DNA from: GCA-002726655 sp046582185
GTDB taxonomy: Bacteria; Pseudomonadota; Gammaproteobacteria; Pseudomonadales; Azotimanducaceae
Length of the DNA stretch: 64,000 nucleotides
Direction of reading: 5' to 3'
Assembly: GCA_046582185.1 (NCBI GenBank)
Contig: JAYGEX010000039.1
Coordinates: 124,001 to 188,000, forward strand
Positions 1-8,862 of this stretch are shown one piece after another. Made by a program: the position numbers and the translations under genes. How positions within the stretch are numbered: position 1 is the stretch's first letter; each line of letters starts with the position of its first letter. Under the pieces are notes generated by a model that was not told the origin of the DNA, ran no database searches, and saw only the letters and a program-made list of their open reading frames with translations.

Positions 1-1
1 T

Positions 2-199
2 CAGGCACTAAAGCAGCTGGAATATAGGGTGTTTGCAGCTGGGGATTCCTACAACGATACAACTATGCTCGAAGAGGCCGATGCCGGTTTTCTTTTCCGG
101 GCGCCCGAGAATGTTGTCGCTGAGTTTCCGCAGTATCCGGTGACCAATGATTATTCTGAATTGCGGATGTTTATTGATAAGGCAGCATTGACTGGTTGA
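2..199 (+). CDS. thrH: ThrH, phosphoserine phosphatase / homoserine phosphotransferase, 3' end only
   Basis: Only the last 65 codons are in the window; the gene enters from the left edge and ends at TGA 197-199. The fragment carries GDSYNDTTML, the HAD-superfamily motif IV loop that binds Mg2+, followed by the ThrH-type tail (FRAPENVVAEFP). The family removes phosphate from phosphoserine and can move it to homoserine, linking serine and threonine metabolism in the cytoplasm. Assignment rests on this C-terminal third. It converges on the PLP enzyme on the other strand. Confidence 0.85.
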   Translation, partial: QALKQLEYRVFAAGDSYNDTTMLEEADAGFLFRAPENVVAEFPQYPVTNDYSELRMFIDKAALTG

Positions 200-274
200 T
201 GCAGTCATTGGGGAGAGTGAAAAAGAAATACAAAATAGTTTGTATAGGTAGCTCGCCTGAGGCTTTTCCGTATT

Positions 275-1387
275 TTACCTACGCTCCAGCGCGATCAATA
301 AATCCTCAATGAGGTCGTCAACATGCTCAAGGCCCACGGATATTCGAAGTAGATCGTCTGGCGTGGTTGAGTCCGGGCCCTCTACGACAGCTCGATGTTC
401 GATCAAACTTTCTACACCGCCAAGACTGGTGGCTTCAGTGAACAACTTTGTTCCGGAGGCAACCGCTGCCGCTTGTTCCGCACCGCCGACCACCTGGATA
501 GACAACATGCCACCAAAATCGCTCATTTGCCTGGCAGCGATCTCATATCCCGGATGAGAAAATAGTCCAGGATAATGAACCGTATGAACTTGTGGATGTT
601 GTGACAGTCGTTCTGCGATAGCTTTTGCATTGGCGCAATGACCACGCATTCTGTACGCCAAGGTTCGGATACCGCGGAGCAATAACCAACAGTCGAAAGG
701 TGACGGCACCGCGCCCGCAATCTTCTGGATGGTGCGAATCCGTTCTTCAAATTCCGGTTCATCTTTCACAATTACGATGCCACCGATAAGGTCGCTATGA
801 CCGCCTAAATACTTGGTAGAGCTATGAACGACGAGGTCAGCACCAAGTTCCAGTGGGCGTTGCAGAAGGGGAGTTGCCCAGGTTGCATCCACTCCAAACA
901 GCAGCTTGGCGTTCTTGGCGATTTCGCTTATAGCTCGTATGTCGGTGATCTTTAACAAGGGGTTCGATGGTGTCTCTGCCCAGATCAGGCTGGTGTTTGA
1001 GCGAATATTGGCCTTCACAGCTTCAAGGTTTGTCATATCAACCAGCGAATATTCTAGGCCCCATCTTGAAAACACACTTGCTGTTAATTCTTTTACGCCA
1101 AAGTAGATGTCGTCCGGAAGGATAATGTGATCTCCCGAACTTAAAGATTGGAAGACGGCGCTGATGGCTGCCATACCAGAGGCGAATGCCATGGCGCTAT
1201 CTCCACCTTCCAGGGCGGTTAGACAGGTTTCCAGGGAGTGTCTATTTGGATTGTTGATCCTGGAATAGAAAAGATCATTGGCATTGCCTCTATGGAACGT
1301 GCTCGACATATGAATGGGGGGCATCACTGCGCCGAATTCTTCGTCCAGCTCTCTTCCAGCCTGTATTGCAATTGTTTCAAAATTCAT
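275..1387 (-). CDS. Trans-sulfuration family PLP enzyme (cystathionine gamma-synthase / beta-lyase type)
   Basis: A 370-residue fold-type I PLP enzyme of the Cys/Met metabolism family. The PLP lysine lies in SSTKYLGGHSD (about Lys192), preceded by the cofactor aspartate in GVDATWATPL and the SGMAA loop near the N-terminus; the C-terminal RISVGLEH is typical. Family members act on cystathionine, O-acyl-homoserine or methionine; I cannot choose between them. An in-frame ATG lies 5 codons upstream, but a GGAG ribosome site sits 5 bases before the ATG at 1387, so I use that start. The gene begins one base after the lytic transglycosylase stop, implying co-transcription. Confidence 0.85.
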   Translation of the reverse strand: MNFETIAIQAGRELDEEFGAVMPPIHMSSTFHRGNANDLFYSRINNPNRHSLETCLTALEGGDSAMAFASGMAAISAVFQSLSSGDHIILPDDIYFGVKELTASVFSRWGLEYSLVDMTNLEAVKANIRSNTSLIWAETPSNPLLKITDIRAISEIAKNAKLLFGVDATWATPLLQRPLELGADLVVHSSTKYLGGHSDLIGGIVIVKDEPEFEERIRTIQKIAGAVPSPFDCWLLLRGIRTLAYRMRGHCANAKAIAERLSQHPQVHTVHYPGLFSHPGYEIAARQMSDFGGMLSIQVVGGAEQAAAVASGTKLFTEATSLGGVESLIEHRAVVEGPDSTTPDDLLRISVGLEHVDDLIEDLLIALERR

Positions 1388-1388
1388 T

Positions 1389-2027
1389 TTACTCCGCCCC
1401 ATAACGAAGTTGGCGATATTGATTGTGATAGTTCATTACTTTTACAACGTATTGTCTGGTTTCAGGATAGGGCGGGATGCCATCGTATTTTTCCACAACA
1501 GATGCGCCAGCATTATACGCGGCAACAACTAGCGGGATTTGGCCATTAAACCTGTCCATTAGTTTTCGCAGGTGTTCAATGCCGCCGTTGATGTTTTGCT
1601 TCGGATTATATCGGTCTTTGACCTTGTATTGGTCTGCGGTTGCTAGCATAAGTTGCATGAGTCCGGTTGCGCCCTTTTTTGATACAGCGTCAGGGTTAAA
1701 ACCTGATTCTACTTGAATCACAGCTTCAACGAGGGCCGGGTCAATACCAAACTCAATGCTGGCAGCGCTGATGTAAGATTTAAATCTGGTGGCGTCGCCG
1801 GTTGATATAGGCCTGTTTGCCAGGATGTGTCCCGCGTTTTCAAGGGAATCCCTTTTATTGATGAGTTGATAACCCCGCATTGGACGATCGGAAATTAGGC
1901 GTTCGCCATTAGGTCCTTTGTAGAAGTAGATTTCGGCATGAGCTGTGCATGTGAAGCACAATATTGATAGCGTCAAGATTAACCTTGTTTGGATTAATAA
2001 AGTCTGGATCGGTCGAAATCGCCGCAT
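1389..2027 (-). CDS. Secreted lytic transglycosylase, SLT domain
   Basis: About 212 residues with an N-terminal signal peptide (hydrophobic LILTLSILCF, probable cleavage after TAHA), a short DUF4124-like segment (IYFYKGPNGERLISDRP) and a C-terminal SLT domain. The catalytic glutamate is in VIQVESGFNP (about Glu107), followed by GATGLMQLM and VAAYNAGASVV, all diagnostic of the family. It would cleave the MurNAc-GlcNAc bond of peptidoglycan in the periplasm. The frame is open to 2102; I prefer the ATG at 2027 because the signal peptide begins there, but the ribosome site is weak. It is read together with the PLP enzyme one base downstream. Confidence 0.8.
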   Translation of the reverse strand: MRRFRPIQTLLIQTRLILTLSILCFTCTAHAEIYFYKGPNGERLISDRPMRGYQLINKRDSLENAGHILANRPISTGDATRFKSYISAASIEFGIDPALVEAVIQVESGFNPDAVSKKGATGLMQLMLATADQYKVKDRYNPKQNINGGIEHLRKLMDRFNGQIPLVVAAYNAGASVVEKYDGIPPYPETRQYVVKVMNYHNQYRQLRYGAE

Positions 2028-2149
2028 ATTGCCAATTGCCGCTTTGTTACAATGGGATACTGATTCTACTGACTTTCTTGAATCGGTCAAAGGCGATGCC
2101 ATTCCGTCAATGATGTGAGATTAAACCAACAATACCTATAGGGCGAATT

Positions 2150-2662
2150 GTGCAATACGTATTACCTGATCTGTGTGACGAATTTCCCGAGCTTGTTCGG
2201 GTAGCAACGCCAATGTTTTCAAACTATGGAGGCCGCATTTCCTTTGGTGGAAAAATAGTTACTGTCAAGTGTTATGAGGATAACTCATTGGTGGCCCAGC
2301 AAGTTGAGCTGCCAGGCGAGGGTAAGGTGCTCGTTGTTGATGGCGGTGGATCTATTAGATGTGGCCTGCTCGGTGATAATCTTGCACTTAAAGCGGCAAA
2401 CAATAAGTGGGAAGGTATTGTTGTATACGGTTGTATCCGTGATGTCGATATCATCGCTTCCATTGACCTTGGTGTTCAGGCGATTGGTAGCCACCCGATG
2501 AAAAGTGTGAAACGCAATATTGGCTTGCTCGGCGAGCAGCTCCATTTTGCCAACGTGATTTTTATACCTTCTGAATACATCTATTGTGATAACAACGGTG
2601 TGCTTGTTTCTGCGGAGCCCCTGGTGATCAAAGATCCCGGAAAATGTGCAGAGCTTCCCTAG
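2150..2662 (+). CDS. rraA: RraA family protein (RNase E inhibitor / HMG aldolase fold)
   Basis: A 170-residue protein that keeps the RraA core: FSNYGGRISFGGKIVTVKC near the N-terminus, VLVVDGGGS, and YGCIRDVD. RraA binds the C-terminal part of RNase E and dampens mRNA decay; close relatives are class II pyruvate aldolases that use the Arg-Asp pair in the last motif, so an aldolase role cannot be excluded. The start is GTG, 6 bases after AGGG. Its TAG stop shares bases with the TAG stop of the convergent GNAT gene (CTAG at 2659-2662). Confidence 0.85.
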   Translation: MQYVLPDLCDEFPELVRVATPMFSNYGGRISFGGKIVTVKCYEDNSLVAQQVELPGEGKVLVVDGGGSIRCGLLGDNLALKAANNKWEGIVVYGCIRDVDIIASIDLGVQAIGSHPMKSVKRNIGLLGEQLHFANVIFIPSEYIYCDNNGVLVSAEPLVIKDPGKCAELP

Positions 2663-4152
2663 ATTCGAATTTGTCTGAGGTTAGGGTCGATCAAGCCAGA
2701 TTCCCATGCTGCCGTAAACTGGCGACTCAGACGGCTACAGTCTGTGACGTCTGCAAAATTGGCATAACCGTCGAATTCTTCATGATCCAATCGATAGACG
2801 ACACCCGCGCCATCGGCGAGGACATACTCATGGTTGAGTCTGCGATAATCAGGGTGAACAATTTTCATTTTGATTGAAGATGAGAGTTTGCGACTGAGGT
2901 CCAACATTACGTGGTTATTCTTGATTATTCTGTGGGAATCGTAGAGCAGGATTTCGATTTTCGTGTATTTGTTCTTCCTGGCTAACGCTGAACAAATTTC
3001 TCGCAGGTCCAGACTATTAAAAAGTTTGTGCTCAAGTACTGGTGAGAATATTCGAAGAGAACCTGTTGCCTGACTTGCCATCTCAAGAATGATATTTCTG
3101 AAATCTTCTTCGCGGCGTAACATAATCAGATTCTTGTCTTTGCCGAGCTTGTATGTCGCTTCGGAGTCGCTGAAATGACTTCCGATGACAGCAGGCCTTT
3201 GAACATTCTTTCGCAACTCATCAAAAGCGATAGATTTAGTATAGTGCTGATGCGCTATACCATGTCCATCGAATGGGTCGCCCTGTTTTTTAAACCCCAT
3301 CTTTGTGTAGAAGTTATCGAGTACAGTCAGGGCGTCCAGCTTGACCTCAGCCAGCCCCAGCCGAATTGCTTTTGTGATAGCCAGCTCGACCAGGGAATGT
3401 CCAACACCTTCCTGTCGGTGCTCGGATACCACAGCCAGCCTGGAAATCTCACCTCTATCAGACATTCGGATTGTACCGATCATGTGACCGCTTTTGTCTT
3501 CTGCGATCCATTGTATGGCTTCATCGTCCAGATCATCCATGGTCAGAGAGGGTGGCAACGTCAACTCCACTACAAAAACAAGCCGTCGAATCTCTTTGAT
3601 GATCTTGCTGTGGTCTGCAAAATTCACTTCCCGGAGATCAAAATTCTTCACAGATAAAAATGCGCTGGACTCGGTCGCTTCCACTCGTTTGACGTTGTCA
3701 TCCAGTGGTTCAAATTGACGAATCATTTTCTGGTGGGGGATACCGGCCTCGTCAAATTCGTTGCCAACTGCGATAAAACCTGCGCGTTCGTAGAAGTTAA
3801 GGGCGTGGGTTTGAGCATTGAGAAACACTTCGGTGAATCCAAGGTGGCGAGCTTTATCTACGGCTTGCTCCAGCAGGGCTGCGCCGACGCCTTCGCCACG
3901 AAATTTATCCAGAACGGCCATTCGCCCGATTTGCCCGTCGCTAAGTAGGCGACCTGTGCCGATGGCGACATCGTCATTATCCAGGGCAATCCAATGCCAG
4001 CTGTCCTCATCCCTGCCGTCTAACTCTTCCTCCTCCGGAACATTCTGCTCGACAATGAATACCAGGCGGCGAATATTTGATAACAGATTGCCTTCTGTAG
4101 TCCAGTCGGCTTCCCTGACAGTAAAGTTGCGGATGTTAATCCGATCATTCAT
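2659..4152 (-). CDS. Tandem GNAT N-acetyltransferase with an unassigned C-terminal domain
   Basis: A 497-residue protein with three parts. Residues about 1-150 form a GNAT domain with the acetyl-CoA loop RGEGVGAALLEQA and the NAQTHALNFYERAGF strand. Residues about 165-310 form a second GNAT copy (RQEGVGHSLVELA, LDNFYTKMGF). The remaining 180 residues (around LRIFSPVLEHKLFNSLDLREI and EYVLADGAGVVYRLDHEE) are not an acetyltransferase; I cannot name this domain firmly. The substrate is unknown. It lies 35 bases downstream of roxA and probably ends the purB-roxA operon. Confidence 0.75.
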   Translation of the reverse strand: MNDRINIRNFTVREADWTTEGNLLSNIRRLVFIVEQNVPEEEELDGRDEDSWHWIALDNDDVAIGTGRLLSDGQIGRMAVLDKFRGEGVGAALLEQAVDKARHLGFTEVFLNAQTHALNFYERAGFIAVGNEFDEAGIPHQKMIRQFEPLDDNVKRVEATESSAFLSVKNFDLREVNFADHSKIIKEIRRLVFVVELTLPPSLTMDDLDDEAIQWIAEDKSGHMIGTIRMSDRGEISRLAVVSEHRQEGVGHSLVELAITKAIRLGLAEVKLDALTVLDNFYTKMGFKKQGDPFDGHGIAHQHYTKSIAFDELRKNVQRPAVIGSHFSDSEATYKLGKDKNLIMLRREEDFRNIILEMASQATGSLRIFSPVLEHKLFNSLDLREICSALARKNKYTKIEILLYDSHRIIKNNHVMLDLSRKLSSSIKMKIVHPDYRRLNHEYVLADGAGVVYRLDHEEFDGYANFADVTDCSRLSRQFTAAWESGLIDPNLRQIRI

Positions 4153-4187
4153 GCGTCTTCACCACAGTTGTCATTAATTGTATTTTG

Positions 4188-5312
4188 TCAATTTTGATCG
4201 AACTCGATTGATCCATTAGCCCAGAGGGTTTGTAGTAATTCGATGCTGTCTTTGTCCTGCAAGATGTTCGCAGTATCAACGCGGCGCTGTGCGCAGAGAA
4301 CCTGCAGCCAAGGCATCACACTAACATTTGAGGTGAGCGCATCTCCATTAACATAAACCGTTAGCGACTGCTCGTCGAGAACATAGGTGATCCTGGTGGG
4401 CAGCATACAAGAAACAGAACTACCTTCCGTCAATATTGAGCGAAGTTTGTTGTCCGATATCTCTTCGTTCTGCCTTATGGTATCGGGCTCTCGCAGTTCC
4501 GTCATATAGCAGCCATACCAATCCGCCAGGCGCTCCGGGTCCAGAAGTGTTTCGCTTAGCTTGTCTTCAAGGTTGCTTATATCTGACGCCGCAATGGCGT
4601 TGTTCGAAGATAGTACATCGTCATCGAGCAAGGCAGTTTCGTTACTTGAATCGATGACGCTGTCCGCCAAATGAGAAATCAGCTCAGGTATTGTTGGATT
4701 ACGAATGCCGACGGAGAGCGTGATTGATTCCTCCTTGGCTATACCCCAATGACCAAATCCTGGCGGTATGTAGAGTACATCACCCGGTAACGCATGATGT
4801 GTTGTTGAAGGCTCAAACTGTTGCAGCAGTCGTATGTCTGCTTCCAGATCAAGGTGATGCTCATTGTGACCGCCGTCGTCAAGCTGCCAGGTCTTGGCGC
4901 CTGATACTTGCAGGAGGAAGACATCGTAGTTGTCGAAGTGCGCACCACAATTGGCGCCTATATCGCCAATGGTTGCCATAACGTCTTCGATTCTCCATCG
5001 TGGCAGGAACGAGAATTCGTCGAGAAGGAGTTGATTAAGCTCTGATAAATGCTGATCCAGCCCTTGAATCATGAGCAGGCTATTTTTCGGAATGGCATTC
5101 AGCTGAAATGGCCCAAGATGCATCTCGTATGTAGGGGAGCTGACCAGCCTTGTTTCAATGAGTTCGTTGTTAGTTAACAACAACAAACTTGCTTTGTCGC
5201 TACACGCTATGAGTTCATTAATATTGCATGCTGTTGGTAGAAAGCAGGGTTTTTTTCGCCAGTAATCCCTAAAGAATCCTGACTCTGTTATCTTATTGGT
5301 AAATATAGGCAC
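4188..5312 (-). CDS. roxA: RoxA (YcfD), ribosomal protein uL16 arginine 3-hydroxylase
   Basis: A 374-residue JmjC/cupin Fe(II)- and 2-oxoglutarate-dependent oxygenase. The metal triad is visible: His125 and Asp127 in GAHFDNYDVF and His188 in YIPPGFGHWG. In Escherichia coli this enzyme hydroxylates an arginine of ribosomal protein L16; the length and the long helical C-terminal half fit that family. The start is GTG at 5310-5312 and shares one base with the purB TAG stop, so the two are translationally coupled. The pairing of purB with roxA is common in gammaproteobacteria and supports the call. Confidence 0.88.
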   Translation of the reverse strand: MPIFTNKITESGFFRDYWRKKPCFLPTACNINELIACSDKASLLLLTNNELIETRLVSSPTYEMHLGPFQLNAIPKNSLLMIQGLDQHLSELNQLLLDEFSFLPRWRIEDVMATIGDIGANCGAHFDNYDVFLLQVSGAKTWQLDDGGHNEHHLDLEADIRLLQQFEPSTTHHALPGDVLYIPPGFGHWGIAKEESITLSVGIRNPTIPELISHLADSVIDSSNETALLDDDVLSSNNAIAASDISNLEDKLSETLLDPERLADWYGCYMTELREPDTIRQNEEISDNKLRSILTEGSSVSCMLPTRITYVLDEQSLTVYVNGDALTSNVSVMPWLQVLCAQRRVDTANILQDKDSIELLQTLWANGSIEFDQN

Positions 5313-6799
5313 TATTCAGCGAGTAAATTTTTAACCAATAGTTCTGCAGCGCCGATGTAGTTCGCAGGCGTCAGTGAACGTATTTGTTCTTTTGCCTCAG
5401 CCGGCAGGCCAAGTTCCTCTATCATCGCTTCGACCCGGTTTTTGTCGAGGGTTTCGCCCCTTGTGAGCTCCTTTAGTTTTTCGTAGGGCTCGTCAATACC
5501 GTACTTTCGCATGATTGTCTGAATGGGTTCAGCCAGAACTTCCCAGCTGTTATCCAGATCCTGGCTGAGAGCATTGGAGTTGAGTTCCAGTTTTCCAATT
5601 CCTTTTAGCGTCGATTGATAAGCAATCAAAGAGTAGGCAATGCCACTGCCGAGATTCCTTAACGCCGTCGAATCGGTCAGGTCTCTTTGCCATCGGGATA
5701 CTGGCAACTTTTCCGCCAGGTGCGTAAGTATGGCGTTGGCAATACCTAAGTTCCCCTCCGAATTTTCGAAGTCGATTGGGTTTACCTTATGGGGCATGGT
5801 TGAGGAGCCAGTCTCGCCGACGACGGCCTTTTGCTTAAAATAACCGATGGAAATATAGGCCCAGATATCCCGGTCGAAATCCAGCAGTATGGTGTTGAAT
5901 CGCGAAATCGCCTGAAAGAGTTCGGCAATGTAATCGTGGGGTTCAATTTGTGTTGTGTATGCATTCCAGCTTAAACCCAGAGAAGTCACAAACTCTGAAC
6001 CAACACCGATCCAGTCTATATCCGGATATGCTGACAGGTGCGCGTTGAAATTGCCCACAGCGCCATTAATTTTTCCTAGTAACGGCACTTCCTGTACCTG
6101 TGCTATTTGTCGTTTTAGACGGGCGACCACATTGGCCATCTCCTTGCCCATGGTTGTAGGGGTGGCTACCTGTCCATGGGTTCGACTAAGCATTGGTGTG
6201 GCGGCGTACTTAAGCGCGAGGGCAGAAACAGCTGATATCACTTCCTGCATCCGGGGAACCAGTACGTCATCCCTCGCCGATTTTAGAATCAGTGCATGTG
6301 AAAGGTTATTGATATCTTCAGAGGTGCAAGCGAAGTGTACAAATTCTGATTGCGTGATGAGCTGATCATCTGCGCCTTCCTGAATCTTCTGCTTGATAAA
6401 GTATTCAACAGCCTTAACATCATGGTTTGTAGAGCGTTCGATTGTCTTAACCCGCGCCGCATCTTCCAGAGAAAAGTTGTCGACGATACCGTTTAGAACA
6501 GATTTAGCAGATGAAGATAATGCTGGCAGCTCGTTGATTTCCTCGTGAGCGGCAAGATATTCAAACCAGCGAATTTCCACTAACACACGATGATAAATGA
6601 GTCCGTATTCACTGACAATTGCCCGTAAATTACTCGTCTTATTACCGTATCGACCGTCGAGAGGCGACACTGCAGTTAGTGATGATAACTCAAGTAGTGA
6701 TTGATCTTGTGTTGGTAGTACTTTTGGGGGTAGTTCTTTTGATGGTAGATCGTGGCTCATTAGTGTTTCGCCATTGGCAAGTTCGCGGAAAGACATCAT
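5312..6799 (-). CDS. purB: PurB, adenylosuccinate lyase
   Basis: Catalyses two fumarate-releasing steps: SAICAR to AICAR, and adenylosuccinate to AMP, in purine synthesis. The fumarase/aspartase signature GSSTMPHKVNPID contains the catalytic serine, and SRTHGQVATPTTMGKE is the other active-site segment. The conserved N-terminus of the family (LSSLTAVSPLDGRYG) begins only after about 36 extra residues. An internal ATG at 6760 would shorten the extension but not remove it. Neither start has a clear ribosome site, so the N-terminus is uncertain. It is the first gene of a purB-roxA-GNAT run. Confidence 0.93.
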   Translation of the reverse strand: MMSFRELANGETLMSHDLPSKELPPKVLPTQDQSLLELSSLTAVSPLDGRYGNKTSNLRAIVSEYGLIYHRVLVEIRWFEYLAAHEEINELPALSSSAKSVLNGIVDNFSLEDAARVKTIERSTNHDVKAVEYFIKQKIQEGADDQLITQSEFVHFACTSEDINNLSHALILKSARDDVLVPRMQEVISAVSALALKYAATPMLSRTHGQVATPTTMGKEMANVVARLKRQIAQVQEVPLLGKINGAVGNFNAHLSAYPDIDWIGVGSEFVTSLGLSWNAYTTQIEPHDYIAELFQAISRFNTILLDFDRDIWAYISIGYFKQKAVVGETGSSTMPHKVNPIDFENSEGNLGIANAILTHLAEKLPVSRWQRDLTDSTALRNLGSGIAYSLIAYQSTLKGIGKLELNSNALSQDLDNSWEVLAEPIQTIMRKYGIDEPYEKLKELTRGETLDKNRVEAMIEELGLPAEAKEQIRSLTPANYIGAAELLVKNLLAE

Positions 6800-6921
6800 T
6801 TTATCAGTATTGTCACGTTAATTCCTGACCTGTGCCGGTGGATTATTTCAGTCGAATTTACCGAGGCGAAGTGGAGTTGAAATGAAACTCATTAGGAACA
6901 GCTTGTTGCAGGGTGAATTAC

Positions 6922-8190
6922 CTATTTTGTAAGAATGGACGCGAGTTTCTTGAAAGCTTCGCTGTCACAGTGTTCAGGAAACTCTGACCTCAAACTCGCC
7001 ATTGTTCGTCTGGCACTGGCAAAATCATCCAGGTCATTCTCAGAAATTTGCGCTGCTCGCAATAATAGTTTGGGTGTTTGTGGATGGTTGGGAAAATCAT
7101 CAGGAAATTGGTAAAGCAATGCAGCGATGACCAGCTTCTGATTCCTCGTTTCCACTTTCAGCAGCAGTTTCTGGACCGTGTCTGAACTCTGTAATCTGTA
7201 GCTGCCTCCATTGGCCTCAAAGCAATACTCCAGCACGTGCCATGCGGTCCTGAAATCGCCTCGCTTGACCAAACGTTCGATAAAACCTGTTCCGGTTTTA
7301 AGGGCTAGGCGTGAATTATTCCACTGCTGTATGCGCTCGAATATTTCAGCTTCATATTTATGGTCTTTGCTTTGTATTTTGTGCTCCAGCATTGACCAGG
7401 CTTTCTTCGTCTGTCCGCTGTGGGCTAATTGATACACTTGCATAAGGAGGTTCGAGATCTCAATTTCGTCGGCGCGTAGAAGCTGCGCTTCTTCTATTTT
7501 CTTACCATAACGAATGCTGATGCCAAGAGTGTCCGCATTACTATGCAAGGCAACGCCGAGACTTCGAAACAACGATATCCCTACCAGAACGAAGATCATC
7601 ATGGATATCAGATTGAAGAAGCCAAGGTCAACCATGATCGCGATATAGGCGAATATCAGAGTTGTGGTTTGCAGGAAAAAATAAGTGGCAAAGATAGAAT
7701 CTGCACGAATATCAACAAGGATACCAATCCATTTGAGGGGGTTGAGAGCTGAAAAGAGATTCTCCTCCATAATGATGACGCAAGTTGCCATGGGGAATAG
7801 CAGGCTCGCACTCAGTATAAATATGACTTGAGCTAATGTGTCATCCAGCAGAAAAAAAAGCTAAAAGAAGAAACTGATTAGTAGAAGTTCTTTGAAAAAT
7901 CGGGATTTACCGGTGGTGAAAAGAGTTCCGGACATTATTGGAACTTTCTGATAGCCCTGAGCAGTGAAATCAACAATGATGAATAGATAACTCAGGTAGA
8001 AGAGTGATGAGACATAAGCTAATGGAATTACCCAGACAACTCCTGCAAGTCCGGAGAAACGATACACAGCAAGCATGCAGGAAAAGATCAGGCTAAAGAA
8101 AATTGACACCAACAGATTGCTAATACGAAATGGGAAGGCTGACACTTCCAGTTCTTCAAATTTATCGATCCATACGGGTTTACTTATCAT
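6922..8190 (-). pseudogene. Polytopic membrane protein gene interrupted by an in-frame TAG
   Basis: Two reading frames, 8190-7861 (109 aa) and 7791-6922 (289 aa), lie in the same phase. The 23 codons between the TAG at 7861-7863 and the ATG at 7789-7791 are open and encode hydrophobic sequence (LDDTLAQVIFILSASLLFP). Together they would encode about 422 residues: roughly five or six membrane segments, then a soluble C-terminal half with repeated helices (LLMQVYQLAHSGQTKKAW, RTAWHVLEYCFEA) that look TPR-like. The amber codon follows a Phe run. I do not recognise the family. Either the gene is dead, or both parts are made, or the TAG is a sequencing error. Confidence 0.6.
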
Positions 8191-8446
8191 GGACTTTCTT
8201 CAATCTGCTGGTTATTTCACACAAGGCACTAATCCTATAAGGACAGTTATGAGGATAGTTACCCGGATCATTCAATTACACGCCTATCGTTTTGATTTAT
8301 ATTAGATCGGCGGTTCTGTCGATACTACCCAGGCAGGTGTATGAGTAATTGTGCAGTTATGCTGCCAGAAAATCTTGAATGTTATAAACTAACGTTGAAT
8401 TAGAGCTGTTGACGCATATATTGAATGGGTTGAGTAGGTAGATAGA

Positions 8447-8812
8447 ATGACAAAAAATTACAATGACTTGAGTGCAGAAGAAGCAAGGGTAATTGTTAAC
8501 AAAGGTACGGAAATGCCGTTTGCCGGGGAATATGACGATTTCTTCGAAAACGGACATTATGCCTGCCGTCAGTGCGATGCACCTTTGTATACTTCTGAGC
8601 ACAAGTTCCACTCCGAGTGCGGGTGGCCAGCCTTTGACGATGAAATCGAAGATGCTGTGAAGAGGGAAGTGGATGCGGATGGCATGCGCGTCGAAATTAT
8701 TTGCGCTAAATGCGATGGCCACCTTGGCCACGTATTTGAAGGTGAGCAACTAACCATAAAAAATACGAGGCACTGTGTAAACTCAATTTCAATGAAATTT
8801 GTAAGTGCCTGA
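8447..8812 (+). CDS. msrB: MsrB, peptide-methionine (R)-S-oxide reductase
   Basis: A 121-residue MsrB that reduces the R epimer of methionine sulfoxide in proteins, using thioredoxin. Zinc ligands are Cys40 and Cys43 (CRQC) and Cys86 and Cys89 (CAKC). The catalytic Cys110 sits in TRHCVNSISM. HSECGWPAF and GHLGHVFEG are the other family motifs. It stands alone on the plus strand between minus-strand genes. A TTGACG hexamer about 40 bases upstream could be a -35 element, but I see no good -10. The thioredoxin reductase gene in this window would recycle its reductant. Confidence 0.95.
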   Translation: MTKNYNDLSAEEARVIVNKGTEMPFAGEYDDFFENGHYACRQCDAPLYTSEHKFHSECGWPAFDDEIEDAVKREVDADGMRVEIICAKCDGHLGHVFEGEQLTIKNTRHCVNSISMKFVSA

Positions 8813-8862
8813 ATAAACGCCACGACAGAACATGCGGTCTAAATTTTAATTCCTAATAGAGC

